This document shows positions 1-4,985 of a stretch of DNA of 5,084 nt, one piece after another. The stretch comes from Nitrososphaeraceae archaeon (lineage in GTDB: Archaea > Thermoproteota > Nitrososphaeria > Nitrososphaerales > Nitrososphaeraceae), in NCBI GenBank assembly GCA_030038695.1, contig JASHSN010000665.1:1-5084 (forward strand). Direction: 5' to 3'. The notes beneath the pieces are model-generated. The model was given only the letters and a program-made list of their open reading frames with translations. It ran no database searches and was not told the origin of the DNA. Each line of letters starts with the position of its first letter. The first letter of the stretch is position 1. Position numbers and translations under genes: made by a program.

Positions 1-468
1 AAAATCGGAAAGTTTGATTACTTTCTCTTGGGACCTTACATTAAGGGTTTCCGCTGTCTCCTGAGTCTTTATGATCGGCACTTTATCGATATCCCTACAT
101 CCTATATCTGCTAGATATCGATTAACTAATGGTACCTGTTCACCATATTTATCGACTGTATAAAATGCTTCTATTTTCCATTTGTCTAGATATAGCCGTT
201 TAATAACGGGTATATAATATATGCAATGTTCTTCACCAAAATTATCACTAAATACTAATTTTGCTCTCTTTGATTCAAAGTCTGGAAATATATCAACTGA
301 GACCCACTCCTTTACTTCTTCTTCTTTTTGTCCTATGATATAGGGAAGTTCGACCAAATATCCCTCAAGCATCCCTTGTTTCTTCGCTTCGATCATCCCT
401 TGTTTAATAGTTTCTAGATCTTCATCTGTGATATTCGCATCATAGTACTTATTACTATTAATATCCAT
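1..468 (-). CDS. Hypothetical protein, 3' end cut off by window edge
   Basis: An open frame runs from an ATG at 468-466 to the window edge: 156 codons with no stop, so the C-terminus is missing. I do not recognise the family. The N-terminus (MDINSNKYYDANITDEDLE) is acidic and polar. It leads into a helix with a short internal repeat, QGMIEAK then QGMLEGY (about residues 23-37). A mixed alpha/beta-looking region with alternating hydrophobic and charged residues follows (for example IYYIPVIKRLYLDKWKIEAFY, in part, around residues 83-103). There is no signal peptide or membrane segment, so it is probably cytoplasmic. The long uninterrupted frame, the normal amino-acid mix and a weak TATA-like element about 33 bp upstream support a real gene. 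No SD-like sequence precedes the ATG, which fits leaderless archaeal translation. The function is unknown. Confidence 0.75.
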   Translation of the reverse strand, partial: MDINSNKYYDANITDEDLETIKQGMIEAKKQGMLEGYLVELPYIIGQKEEEVKEWVSVDIFPDFESKRAKLVFSDNFGEEHCIYYIPVIKRLYLDKWKIEAFYTVDKYGEQVPLVNRYLADIGCRDIDKVPIIKTQETAETLNVRSQEKVIKLSDF

Positions 469-810
469 GTTTTTCTTTCTAATATGTAAACTAGGTTGTA
501 TTAATATTGAGTAGTACGTGTCAGACGGCGGGTGTGGCTCTAGTAATGTCTCACAGATGTTCTATGACGGAGACTAGCTTGCGCTATATTGATCACATTG
601 TTATAAAACTGAATGTTTGCTCGTACTTGAGAGACTAGTCATATTAAACGATTCGCCTATCAAGCTTGTTTGAGATTTTGGATTATTTTTACTTATCTGT
701 TGTGATACACGTTAATATTTGGATTTGAATTTGCAACGAGGAGTAATGAATAACCTTTCCATTACAAAGTCTGTATATACAATTACACAAAAGTTAAATA
801 GAATCTCTAA
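469..810. other. Intergenic region, no gene seen
   Basis: No convincing coding region was found on either strand. ORFs here are under about 35 codons and look random. One simple stem-loop is visible: GTAATG at 743-748 pairs with CATTAC at 760-765 (6 bp, 11-nt loop). A 23-codon ORF starts at ATG 746, two bases after GAGGAG, and ends at TAA 815-817. It lies in the same reading frame as the downstream zinc-finger ORF. Nothing shows that it is translated. Confidence 0.5.
495..508 (-). promoter_or_regulatory. Possible TATA element for the left-edge gene
   Basis: Read on the minus strand, an AT-rich stretch containing ATTAATAC lies about 30-37 bp before the ATG at 468. That spacing would give a transcript with a leader of only a few bases, the usual thaumarchaeal arrangement. 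The match is weak, and a second AT-rich stretch (480-490) lies closer to the start. Confidence 0.25.
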
Positions 811-820
811 CATATAATAT
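811..820 (+). promoter_or_regulatory. TATA box for the C2H2 zinc-finger ORF
   Basis: CATATAATAT is a good archaeal TATA box. Its centre, near 815, is about 33 bp before the GTG at 848 and about 27 bp before the expected transcription start near 842. The mRNA would have only a few leader bases. The motif and spacing are visible; promoter activity is inferred. Confidence 0.4.
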
Positions 821-847
821 ACTGTTTACGATTTCCTCTTTGAACAG

Positions 848-958
848 GTGGAGGGATATATATGTAAGATTTGTGGGCATGCATTCTCAACAGCACAATC
901 TCTTGCAGCACACATAGATTCAGAACATCCAGATGCAAAACAACCAGAGATATTTTAG
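848..958 (+). CDS. Very small single C2H2 zinc-finger protein
   Basis: A 36-codon ORF from GTG 848 to TAG 956-958 is almost entirely one classical C2H2 finger. Residues 6-27 fit C-x2-C-x12-H-x4-H: Cys6, Cys9, His22 and His27, with Phe13 and Leu19 at the conserved hydrophobic-core positions. A short tail, PDAKQPEIF, follows. Such fingers bind one zinc ion and usually contact DNA, RNA or protein; tiny C2H2 proteins are common in Nitrososphaerota. The start is uncertain. GTG 848 is the only standard start codon between the upstream in-frame TAA (815-817) and Cys6, and it suits the TATA box at 811-820. A 23-codon ORF in the same frame ends at that TAA, so this could instead be the C-terminal remnant of a longer gene broken by a stop. 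The finger motif is clear; expression is inferred. Confidence 0.6.
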   Translation: MEGYICKICGHAFSTAQSLAAHIDSEHPDAKQPEIF

Positions 959-1007
959 CGTATACGCGATGTGAACCTATTAATTATTTGCTTAGAGTAT
1001 TAGAGAC

Positions 1008-1186
1008 TGAATATTTAAATAACATTCCCACCGGTTTATCCTCCAAATGTTACCAACCTTCCATCAATGCCTACAGACTATCACAAGTATTAACACTTAA
1101 TGAATTTAGAACAACATCCGCCGTTTTACCACGGGTAATTTCTTTCACTTGGTAGACTACTTCGTCATAATCTCATTGTGTTTTGC
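1008..1186 (-). pseudogene. Remnant of a zinc-type alcohol dehydrogenase / quinone oxidoreductase
   Basis: Read on the minus strand, 1186-1169 gives AKHNEI. After a frame change, 1172-1070 gives a stretch containing DYDE, QVKEITRGKTADVVLNSL and then a stop (1071-1073). Beyond it are ALMEGW, a second stop (1050-1052) and HLEDKPVGMLFKYS, ending near 1008. The order (GA-K-H..I-x-Y, then V..I-T-G-K-x-A-D-V-V-x-(D/N)-S) matches the end of the Rossmann domain of medium-chain zinc/NADPH dehydrogenases. The last part resembles their C-terminal end (L...KP-V-G-(K/R/M)...). About 100 residues normally lie between these two parts, so an internal deletion is likely in addition to one frameshift and two stops. 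The catalytic N-terminal domain is absent. The gene is dead. The family assignment rests on motif resemblance from memory; the C-terminal half is the weaker match. Confidence 0.5.
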
Positions 1187-1660
1187 TTTGATTTTCGAGT
1201 ATATTTTCATTATTTTTTTTATCCAATATCCTGAAGGGGATTACTCTAAAACAAATTAGAGCTCGTAACCATGCTGTTGTAGTTCTTCGTATCTCTCGCT
1301 TGAAAAAGTCAAAACGAATCAACTAGCCAAAGGTGTGTTATAACTTGAAACAAAAGACACAACGCTCTAGGTTACTATTACTCACCTTGTGTCATCTGTT
1401 CTATTGAATCTCCTACGCTTAGTAGTGATAATACCATGATATTTCATCATTATAAACAGCTTGCAAGGCTGTCTAAGGAAATTGAACAGGTATAAAACAA
1501 ATAGAAAATAATGGTACTACGTGGGGCACTGATAGGATCAGACCAACTATAATCATAGTGGATTACGTCTTATTTTTTATAGTTTAACTTTTATTATGTC
1601 ACAAAATCGGATAACACGGCTTCGGCGAGGCATAACATTATTCCTAACAACACTTTCTAC
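1187..1660. other. Degenerate region with coding-like scraps, no intact gene
   Basis: No complete gene was seen. Three stretches look like former coding sequence. (1) Plus strand 1192-1326 is open for 44 codons without an ATG or GTG and contains LKQIRARNHAVVVLRISRL before a TAG. (2) Plus strand 1436-1495 encodes a 19-residue peptide with KQLARLSKEIEQV, coiled-coil-like. (3) Minus strand about 1303-1262 reads SERYEELQQHGYEL before a stop. None can be assigned to a family with confidence. They fit the picture of neighbouring decayed genes (dehydrogenase to the left, NHLP-like and CBS genes to the right). Confidence 0.35.
1543..1580 (+). terminator. Possible terminator-like hairpin with T-rich tract
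   Basis: ACTAT (1546-1550) pairs with ATAGT (1555-1559) around an AATC loop. The stem is extended by CC/GG (1543-1544 with 1560-1561) past a one-base bulge. A T-rich run, TTATTTTTTATAG, follows at about 1569-1581. Archaeal termination depends mainly on U-tracts, so the T-run may matter more than the short stem. No intact plus-strand gene ends just upstream, so its role is unclear. Confidence 0.2.
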
Positions 1661-1686
1661 GACAGCAGAAGAATTTCTTCTTCCAA

Positions 1687-1862
1687 TTATTGGGTAAGAT
1701 CATTTATGCTATTCTCAATGATAGATTTCGCTTCGTCAGATATATTGTATTGAGTCAGACGTTAGAAGGCTGTCTTATTAAGTGATTTCTAAATTCTGGA
1801 TCACTCGCTGCTCTAACAAGAATCCCGTTGATTATGACTGCATCGTCTTCCTTTGAGTTCAA
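1687..1862 (-). pseudogene. Frameshifted small NHLP/Os1348-like leader-peptide-clan protein
   Basis: On the minus strand, from TTG 1862-1860, the frame reads MNSKEDDAVI, INGILVRAASDPEFRNHLI and RQPSNV, then hits TGA at 1757-1755. One base back (codon 1758-1756), a second frame continues LTQYNISDEAKSIIENSIND and LTQ, ending at TAA 1689-1687. Joined, they give about 58 residues with the pattern LVRAASDPEFR..L...P...L.(Q/E)Y.(I/L)S.EA...I. This is the arrangement seen in NHLP-clan (nitrile-hydratase-like leader peptide, Os1348-type) small proteins. A one-base deletion near 1757-1758 explains the break. Some members of the clan are precursors or leader-like partners of peptide-modifying enzymes, but many archaeal ones stand alone; no modifying enzyme is visible here. 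The TTG start probably replaces an ATG. Alternatives are a -1 programmed frameshift or a sequencing error. Confidence 0.5.
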
Positions 1863-1906
1863 GCTAGCTTACTTTTGTTGTGGATGTCTAATAACACTTC
1901 TGAAAA

Positions 1907-2498
1907 CTGGAAATTTGCGCGAGGATGTTAGAGAAAGAAATAAGCTCCATAGTAGTTGTTGATAATGAGGGAGAGCTGAAGGGAATAATCACAAAAAGTG
2001 ATATGGTAGAAGCATATGCAAGACATTATCCAAGCAAGCTAAAGGTAGACCAATACATGACAAAAAAAGTCATTACAATAGCGCCTGATGAGAACCTACA
2101 TATGTTTCTTTCCTTATGAGTGATAATCAAATATCCAGAGTGATAGTAACGAGAGACCGTAAACCTGTTGGAATTGTTTCATGACATGATCTATTACATG
2201 TAAGTATTCTTTTTGGAGCTGGAGTACGTGGCGGATATTGGACAAGTCAAGAAGAATTGGTAGCACGTAGACGAGCACAGAGAGATATACCAGCTGGAAT
2301 AAAAGCGATCTTTTTAGCAAAGGACATGATGAAATACGACCCTATAACTATTACAAAGGATGCAGATTTGATAGAAGCTTCACAAATAATGGTAAACCAT
2401 AGAATAAGTGGCCTTCCAGTAGTAGAATCAAACCCTTGGACTTGAGCATAATCACTAAGACAGATTTAGTTAAAGGAATTGCATCCTATAGTAAGTAA
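1907..2498 (+). pseudogene. Multi-CBS-domain protein, 5'-truncated and multiply broken
   Basis: CBS domains bind adenosine nucleotides and act as energy or ligand sensors. Three frames together give a recognisable protein. First come LEICARM (1907-1927) and MLEKEISSIVVVDNEGELKG, the second half of CBS1, followed by IITKSDMVEAYARHYPSKLK. CBS2 is KVDQYMTKKVITIAPDENLH, then, after a frameshift near 2105-2112, MSDNQISRVIVTRDRKPVGI-VS and a TGA at 2182-2184 where R-H-D-L-L is expected (a CGA-to-TGA transition would explain it). A linker with FGAGVRGGYW and RRRAQRDIPAG follows. CBS3 is LAKDMMKYDPITITKDADLI...ISGLPVVESN. Further frame changes around 2435-2446 precede SIITKTDLVKGIASYSK and the final TAA at 2496-2498. 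The first half of CBS1 is missing: in-frame and shifted stops lie before 1907. At least three lesions plus truncation make this a pseudogene. The short apparent ORFs inside it, one from ATG 1925 and one from TTG 2257, are fragments. Confidence 0.88.
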
Positions 2499-2723
2499 GA
2501 TGAAAAACTCAACCTGTATCACATCTTGTATGTACTGCATCCAACGCATACACATACCGTACCGTCATCTTATGCATACAGATAATAGACTCTGATTGCC
2601 TTACCATAATCCAAACAAATAAGATAGACGAACAATGAGCATGCAATTGTATTGCCTTCTGCTACATTATTGCATTTGAAGAATTTGAATACACATATAG
2701 GAACTTTATAGACCAACAATAAA
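2499..2723. other. Intergenic region, no gene supported
   Basis: No convincing gene was found. A 31-codon ORF (2500-2595, plus) begins two bases after the CBS pseudogene stop and contains C-x3-C-x2-C, but nothing else supports it as a protein. A short tandem repeat of TACCG (around 2557-2566) is present. The right-hand part leads into the promoter of the ribbon-helix-helix gene. Confidence 0.4.
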
Positions 2724-2732
2724 TCTATATTA
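2724..2732 (+). promoter_or_regulatory. TATA box for the ribbon-helix-helix gene
   Basis: TCTATATTA is centred near 2729, about 33 bp before the TTG start at 2762. Expected initiation about 27 bp downstream (near 2756) would leave a leader of some six bases. This supports TTG 2762 as the start although it is not ATG. Promoter function is inferred from motif and spacing. Confidence 0.4.
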
Positions 2733-2761
2733 CTAATAGGTGAATTTCACTTCGATTCTAT

Positions 2762-3388
2762 TTGCTCGCGATTAGGCATCACAATAACACAAGTAAAAGA
2801 ACAAGGAAGATAAGAACTACTATTACATTTCGTATTGATACAGATATAATAAACAAATTACGTATCAAGTCAGCTAAACAAGATATTAGCTTAAACACAT
2901 CTGTTAATCAAATCTTAACAAGACATGTACAATGGGACATGTTTGAACGTCAAGCTGGAATAATGCCTTTAGCTAAACCTGTGGTGGCACAACTTCTTGC
3001 ATATGTCAGTAAAGACGATATTACAAATTTGGCAAAAAATGTTGCCAAGAGCGCAGTTCAGGATATCATGTTAGTGATGAAAGGAAAGATAGATTTGGAT
3101 TCATTTTTATCTTGGTTTGAAACTTTAATGCAGAAGTCATTTATTGAAATTAATCATACGGTGGAAAATGATGATAGCACTCATAGATATATTCTGAAAC
3201 ACAATCTCGGAGAAAATTGGGCCTTGCTTATTAAGAATATACTACAAATAATTTTTAATGATATGCTCAAAATAAGAATTGATATTATTAATATCTCAAA
3301 TACGATACTCGTTTTTCAATATAAAAACAATGGCGACCAGCGAATACCAATGATTCATTCGATCTATGAACCAACCAATTCCATATAA
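2762..3388 (+). CDS. Ribbon-helix-helix DNA-binding protein with long C-terminal domain
   Basis: The 208-codon ORF starts at TTG. The first ATG codes for residue 60, inside the conserved part, and an in-frame TGA at 2741-2743 limits the start to 2744 or later. Residues 12-18 are basic (KRTRKIR). Residues 19-58 look like a ribbon-helix-helix fold: a beta strand TTITFRID, helix 1 TDIINKLRIKSAKQD, and helix 2 after a turn, SLNTSVNQILTRHVQWD. RHH proteins dimerise, and the paired strands read operator DNA. The C-terminal 150 residues are mostly helical, with a conserved-looking stretch YILKHNLGENWALLIKNIL (about residues 143-161) before an amphipathic hydrophobic segment IIFNDMLKIRIDI. I recall this architecture as recurrent in Nitrososphaerota and usually annotated hypothetical; the C-terminal function is unknown. 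It is monocistronic with its own TATA box and is probably a transcription regulator. No toxin partner lies next to it, so an antitoxin role is less likely. Confidence 0.85.
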   Translation: MLAIRHHNNTSKRTRKIRTTITFRIDTDIINKLRIKSAKQDISLNTSVNQILTRHVQWDMFERQAGIMPLAKPVVAQLLAYVSKDDITNLAKNVAKSAVQDIMLVMKGKIDLDSFLSWFETLMQKSFIEINHTVENDDSTHRYILKHNLGENWALLIKNILQIIFNDMLKIRIDIINISNTILVFQYKNNGDQRIPMIHSIYEPTNSI

Positions 3389-3741
3389 TATAAAAAGACA
3401 TTCCTATTTATTCTGATTGAGTTGCCTTTTAACTTATAGAAATTGAAGAAGATGTGAGCAACATAGTTCAGTTCAAGACAAGAACTAATGCTAATCTATA
3501 AACAACAAGATCACACAAAAGTTATACTGGGTCAAGAGAGATGAATGCCAAAGTTTTTGAAGAAAACAAACTTCTCTGAACTTGATGGGCTCTGCAAATT
3601 TTATACCATATTCACAAATAGGCAAATCGATATAATGGCATAAGGTCTAGGCAATTCGCGCAAGCATATACCACCAAAAATCAATCGAGGCCTACCTGCT
3701 AAGCGCAAGGAAAGATGAATTATAATTTTATAGGCCAAGCA
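3389..3741. other. Intergenic region with possible decayed coding sequence
   Basis: No intact gene was seen. Just after the RHH stop is an AT-rich stretch with T-rich runs (about 3401-3440) that could serve as an archaeal terminator. On the plus strand, several open stretches look protein-like. At about 3436-3500 a frame contains IEIEEDVSNIVQFKTRTNA before TAA. From ATG 3545 a frame contains KTNFSELDGLCKFYTIF, is stopped by TAA, and continues in the same frame with GLGNSRKHIPPKINRGLPAK to a TGA near 3716. The single stop between two coherent halves suggests a dead small gene. I cannot name the family. Confidence 0.35.
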
Positions 3742-3758
3742 GTTCTGCTGGGCAGAAC
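3742..3758 (-). terminator. Perfect 7-bp hairpin after the secreted-protein gene
   Basis: GTTCTGC (3742-3748) and GCAGAAC (3752-3758) form a perfect 7-bp stem with a 3-nt loop. It starts 11 bases beyond the stop codon of the minus-strand gene ending at 3770. In the direction of that gene, an AT-rich stretch (about 3735-3721, ATAAAATTATAATT) follows. It may mark the transcript 3' end or stabilise the mRNA. Archaea terminate mainly at U-tracts, so calling it a terminator is an inference. Confidence 0.4.
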
Positions 3759-3769
3759 AATGCTCTTTC

Positions 3770-4054
3770 TTATCGTTGTTGTTGCAGGACTTGCTGTTCA
3801 GCTACTCGATAACCCGAGCAAAAGTTATTTACTTGTGAAGCATTAGCTGCGACAAATGAATTTAGAGTTGTCGCACTACAACTCACCCTTGTATTGAGAA
3901 GGCCTTTAGAGTAACCAATACTAAAACAAGAGGGATGTCCAGGCTGGTCGCAAGTAAGAATTGGTTTTTGTGTGATAGAAAAGACTGTTTGTGCGTAAAC
4001 TAATTGAAGAACTCCGAAGAACATTATCGTTATTAGAGCACCAGATAGATGCAT
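3770..4054 (-). CDS. Small secreted four-cysteine protein
   Basis: The 94-residue ORF starts at ATG 4054-4052 and ends at TAA 3772-3770. Residues 1-21 form a Sec-type signal peptide: a hydrophobic core, LITIMFFGVLQLV, then Tyr-Ala and Gln22, with likely cleavage after VYA (A21/Q22). The mature part of about 73 residues has four cysteines (35, 43, 59, 79), which could form two disulfides outside the membrane. Motifs CDQPGHPSCFSIGYSKGL (35-52) and NNFCSGYRVAEQQ (76-88) match a repeated pattern of C.QPG.PSC.S.GY..G...C......FC.GY. I recall small exported proteins of this type as frequent in Nitrososphaera-like archaea, with no known function. Starting at the second ATG (residue 11) would shorten the signal sequence too much, so the first ATG is preferred. 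The gene is monocistronic and divergent from the DUF5655-like gene. Confidence 0.82.
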   Translation of the reverse strand: MHLSGALITIMFFGVLQLVYAQTVFSITQKPILTCDQPGHPSCFSIGYSKGLLNTRVSCSATTLNSFVAANASQVNNFCSGYRVAEQQVLQQQR

Positions 4055-4077
4055 ATTTATATATACATCACACGTTG

Positions 4078-4085
4078 ACTATAAG
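4078..4085 (-). promoter_or_regulatory. Possible TATA box for the secreted-protein gene
   Basis: On the minus strand, CTTATAGT is centred about 28 bp before the ATG at 4054, which would give a leaderless transcript. A better-looking TATATATAA-type sequence (about 4056-4066) lies only a few bases before the ATG. If used, it would start transcription inside the signal-peptide codons, so the 4078-4085 element is the more consistent choice. Confidence 0.35.
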
Positions 4086-4359
4086 AGTATCCCTCTGATG
4101 CGTATTTCTATGTAACCCGTGGCGGTTGATATACTACTTTTTATTTATAATGTGCAGTAGTTGGTAATGGTTGGCCATAGAGATACCTGACTCTGGACAA
4201 TTGATCGTTAGGTGTAACGTCTACAATTGTCGCGGGCGATGTTCATATATATGTTGTATTGTCTTTTCGGCTTACAGTTAGATTTTTGAGGATGTACGTA
4301 ACGTGTTAGAACTTACCAAGTACAATGAACTACAAAATCAGTCGTAAGAAGTTGGATAT
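4086..4359. other. Divergent intergenic region without a gene
   Basis: This stretch separates two divergently transcribed genes and holds no convincing ORF. Its only strong structure is the inverted repeat at 4196-4231. AT-rich TATA-like runs occur at about 4139-4151 and 4243-4252 with no obvious gene attached. They could drive a short non-coding transcript through the inverted repeat, but that is a guess. Confidence 0.4.
4196..4231. repeat. Two-part inverted repeat / hairpin
   Basis: The outer arms GACAATTG (4196-4203) and CAATTGTC (4224-4231) are perfect inverted repeats of 8 bp. Nested inside them, CGTTA (4206-4210) and TAACG (4215-4219) form a 5-bp stem with a GGTG tetraloop. A small internal loop (2 and 4 bases) separates the two stems, giving 13 pairs in 36 nt. 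This could be a structured RNA element or an operator for a dimeric regulator such as the nearby ribbon-helix-helix protein. The DNA structure is visible; both functions are inference. Confidence 0.6.
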
Positions 4360-4368
4360 CTATAAAAT
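4360..4368 (+). promoter_or_regulatory. TATA box for the DUF5655-like gene
   Basis: CTATAAAAT is a near-ideal archaeal TATA box. Its centre (about 4364) lies 29 bp before the ATG at 4393, and the predicted start of transcription is around 4391. The mRNA would be leaderless or nearly so. This is the clearest promoter in the window. Confidence 0.6.
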
Positions 4369-4392
4369 GCCCTTAAGTAATACTTTTAATAT

Positions 4393-4731
4393 ATGAACAA
4401 ATTTGGGCTTTTTTCGGACAAACCAACCATTCCTTTTGAAAACCATCTAGAAGGGTTAGAAGGAGAAACAATGACTTTACTGCTCAACTTAAGAAATTTT
4501 GTAAAAGGTCTTGGTAATAACATCGTTGAAGAAGTTAGGCCACACAGAATAGTGTATGCCAAATCGCTAACATTTAGAATCTTTCTAGATATACAACCAA
4601 AAAACGATTCCTTGACAATTTCTTTAAGAAAAAGTAGAAATGAATCTGCGATAAACTACACACTTAATAATGTAGAAGACATGGAAAATGTTAAACCTCA
4701 AATTGCATATGCATATGAAAATATCAAATAG
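4393..4731 (+). CDS. DUF5655-like protein
   Basis: A 112-residue ORF from ATG 4393 to TAG 4729-4731. The central part, LRNFVKGLGNNIVEEV (about residues 33-48) then RIVYAKSLTFRIFLDIQPK (about 52-70), followed by LTISLRKS, resembles DUF5655. In that family the pattern L...(I/V)..LG.(N/D)(V/I).E......I.Y.....F..I....K.L.I.I is found both alone and at the C-terminus of larger predicted DNA-modification or transport-related proteins. The domain is thought to be a small alpha/beta fold; its role is not established. No signal peptide or membrane segment is present, so it should be cytoplasmic. The length is normal for a stand-alone DUF5655 protein. It is monocistronic, with a clear TATA box at the leaderless spacing and no SD site. 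The next element downstream is an IS110 insertion sequence on the same strand. Confidence 0.82.
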   Translation: MNKFGLFSDKPTIPFENHLEGLEGETMTLLLNLRNFVKGLGNNIVEEVRPHRIVYAKSLTFRIFLDIQPKNDSLTISLRKSRNESAINYTLNNVEDMENVKPQIAYAYENIK

Positions 4732-4784
4732 ACTAGGATAAATTGCTGTACTACAAATTTGAAGGTACAACTACGATCTACGAG

Positions 4785-4900
4785 TGCAAGCACTAAGCTC
4801 ACTCCCCATATCGAAGACCTAATTTATAACAAAAATCTTAGGCTATAAGCCATTCATTTGGGCCTCGGTGATTAACACCACACGGTTGATTTAATCAAGC
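4785..4900 (+). ncRNA. Candidate IS110 bridge RNA (left-end structured segment)
   Basis: IS110-subgroup elements encode, in the non-coding end before the transposase, a bridge RNA with loops that pair to donor and target DNA (established for IS621). Here the segment before the transposase has a chain of hairpins. AGTG(C)/(G)CACT lies around 4790-4801. CCTAA 4818-4822 pairs with TTAGG 4838-4842. Overlapping this is GGCT/AGCC at 4841-4844 and 4848-4851. GGTG 4867-4870 pairs with CACC 4876-4879, and TTGAT 4886-4890 with ATCAA 4894-4898. Stems are short. The boundaries and the RNA itself are inferred from position and structure, not from sequence homology. Confidence 0.35.
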
Positions 4901-4985
4901 AGTTGCGAACATCAAACAATCAATCAGCATTAAGAGCCTAACCATATGTGAACAATCTATCCAAATCCAAGTTAGACGGTAAAAT

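Noticed and set aside
520..600. GC-richer stretch considered as a tRNA
   Set aside because: No acceptor-stem pairing, no T-loop consensus and no anticodon arm could be assembled.
570..638. GAGACTAG occurring twice (570-577 and 631-638)
   Set aside because: Two copies of an 8-mer in an AT-rich spacer are not enough to call a repeat or binding site.
871..1155. 94-codon plus-strand ORF
   Set aside because: It overlaps the zinc-finger ORF in another frame and runs opposite the dehydrogenase remnant. The peptide has no recognisable motif and starts inside the finger codons.
1436..1495. 19-codon ORF with a coiled-coil-like peptide, considered as an IS110 or other transposase scrap
   Set aside because: Too short and without a diagnostic motif to support any family.
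1667..1681. AGAAGAA/TTCTTCT inverted repeat just after the NHLP-like stop
   Set aside because: The stem is built from simple GAA/TTC repeats with almost no loop, so it is weak evidence for a terminator.
2114..2320. 68-codon minus-strand ORF
   Set aside because: It is antisense to the CBS pseudogene, whose plus-strand frame gives clear CBS sequence.
2500..2595. 31-codon ORF with C-x3-C-x2-C resembling a radical SAM cluster motif
   Set aside because: Only the cysteine spacing matches. The rest of a radical SAM core (about 200 residues) is absent, and the neighbourhood gives no support apart from the decayed NHLP-like gene.
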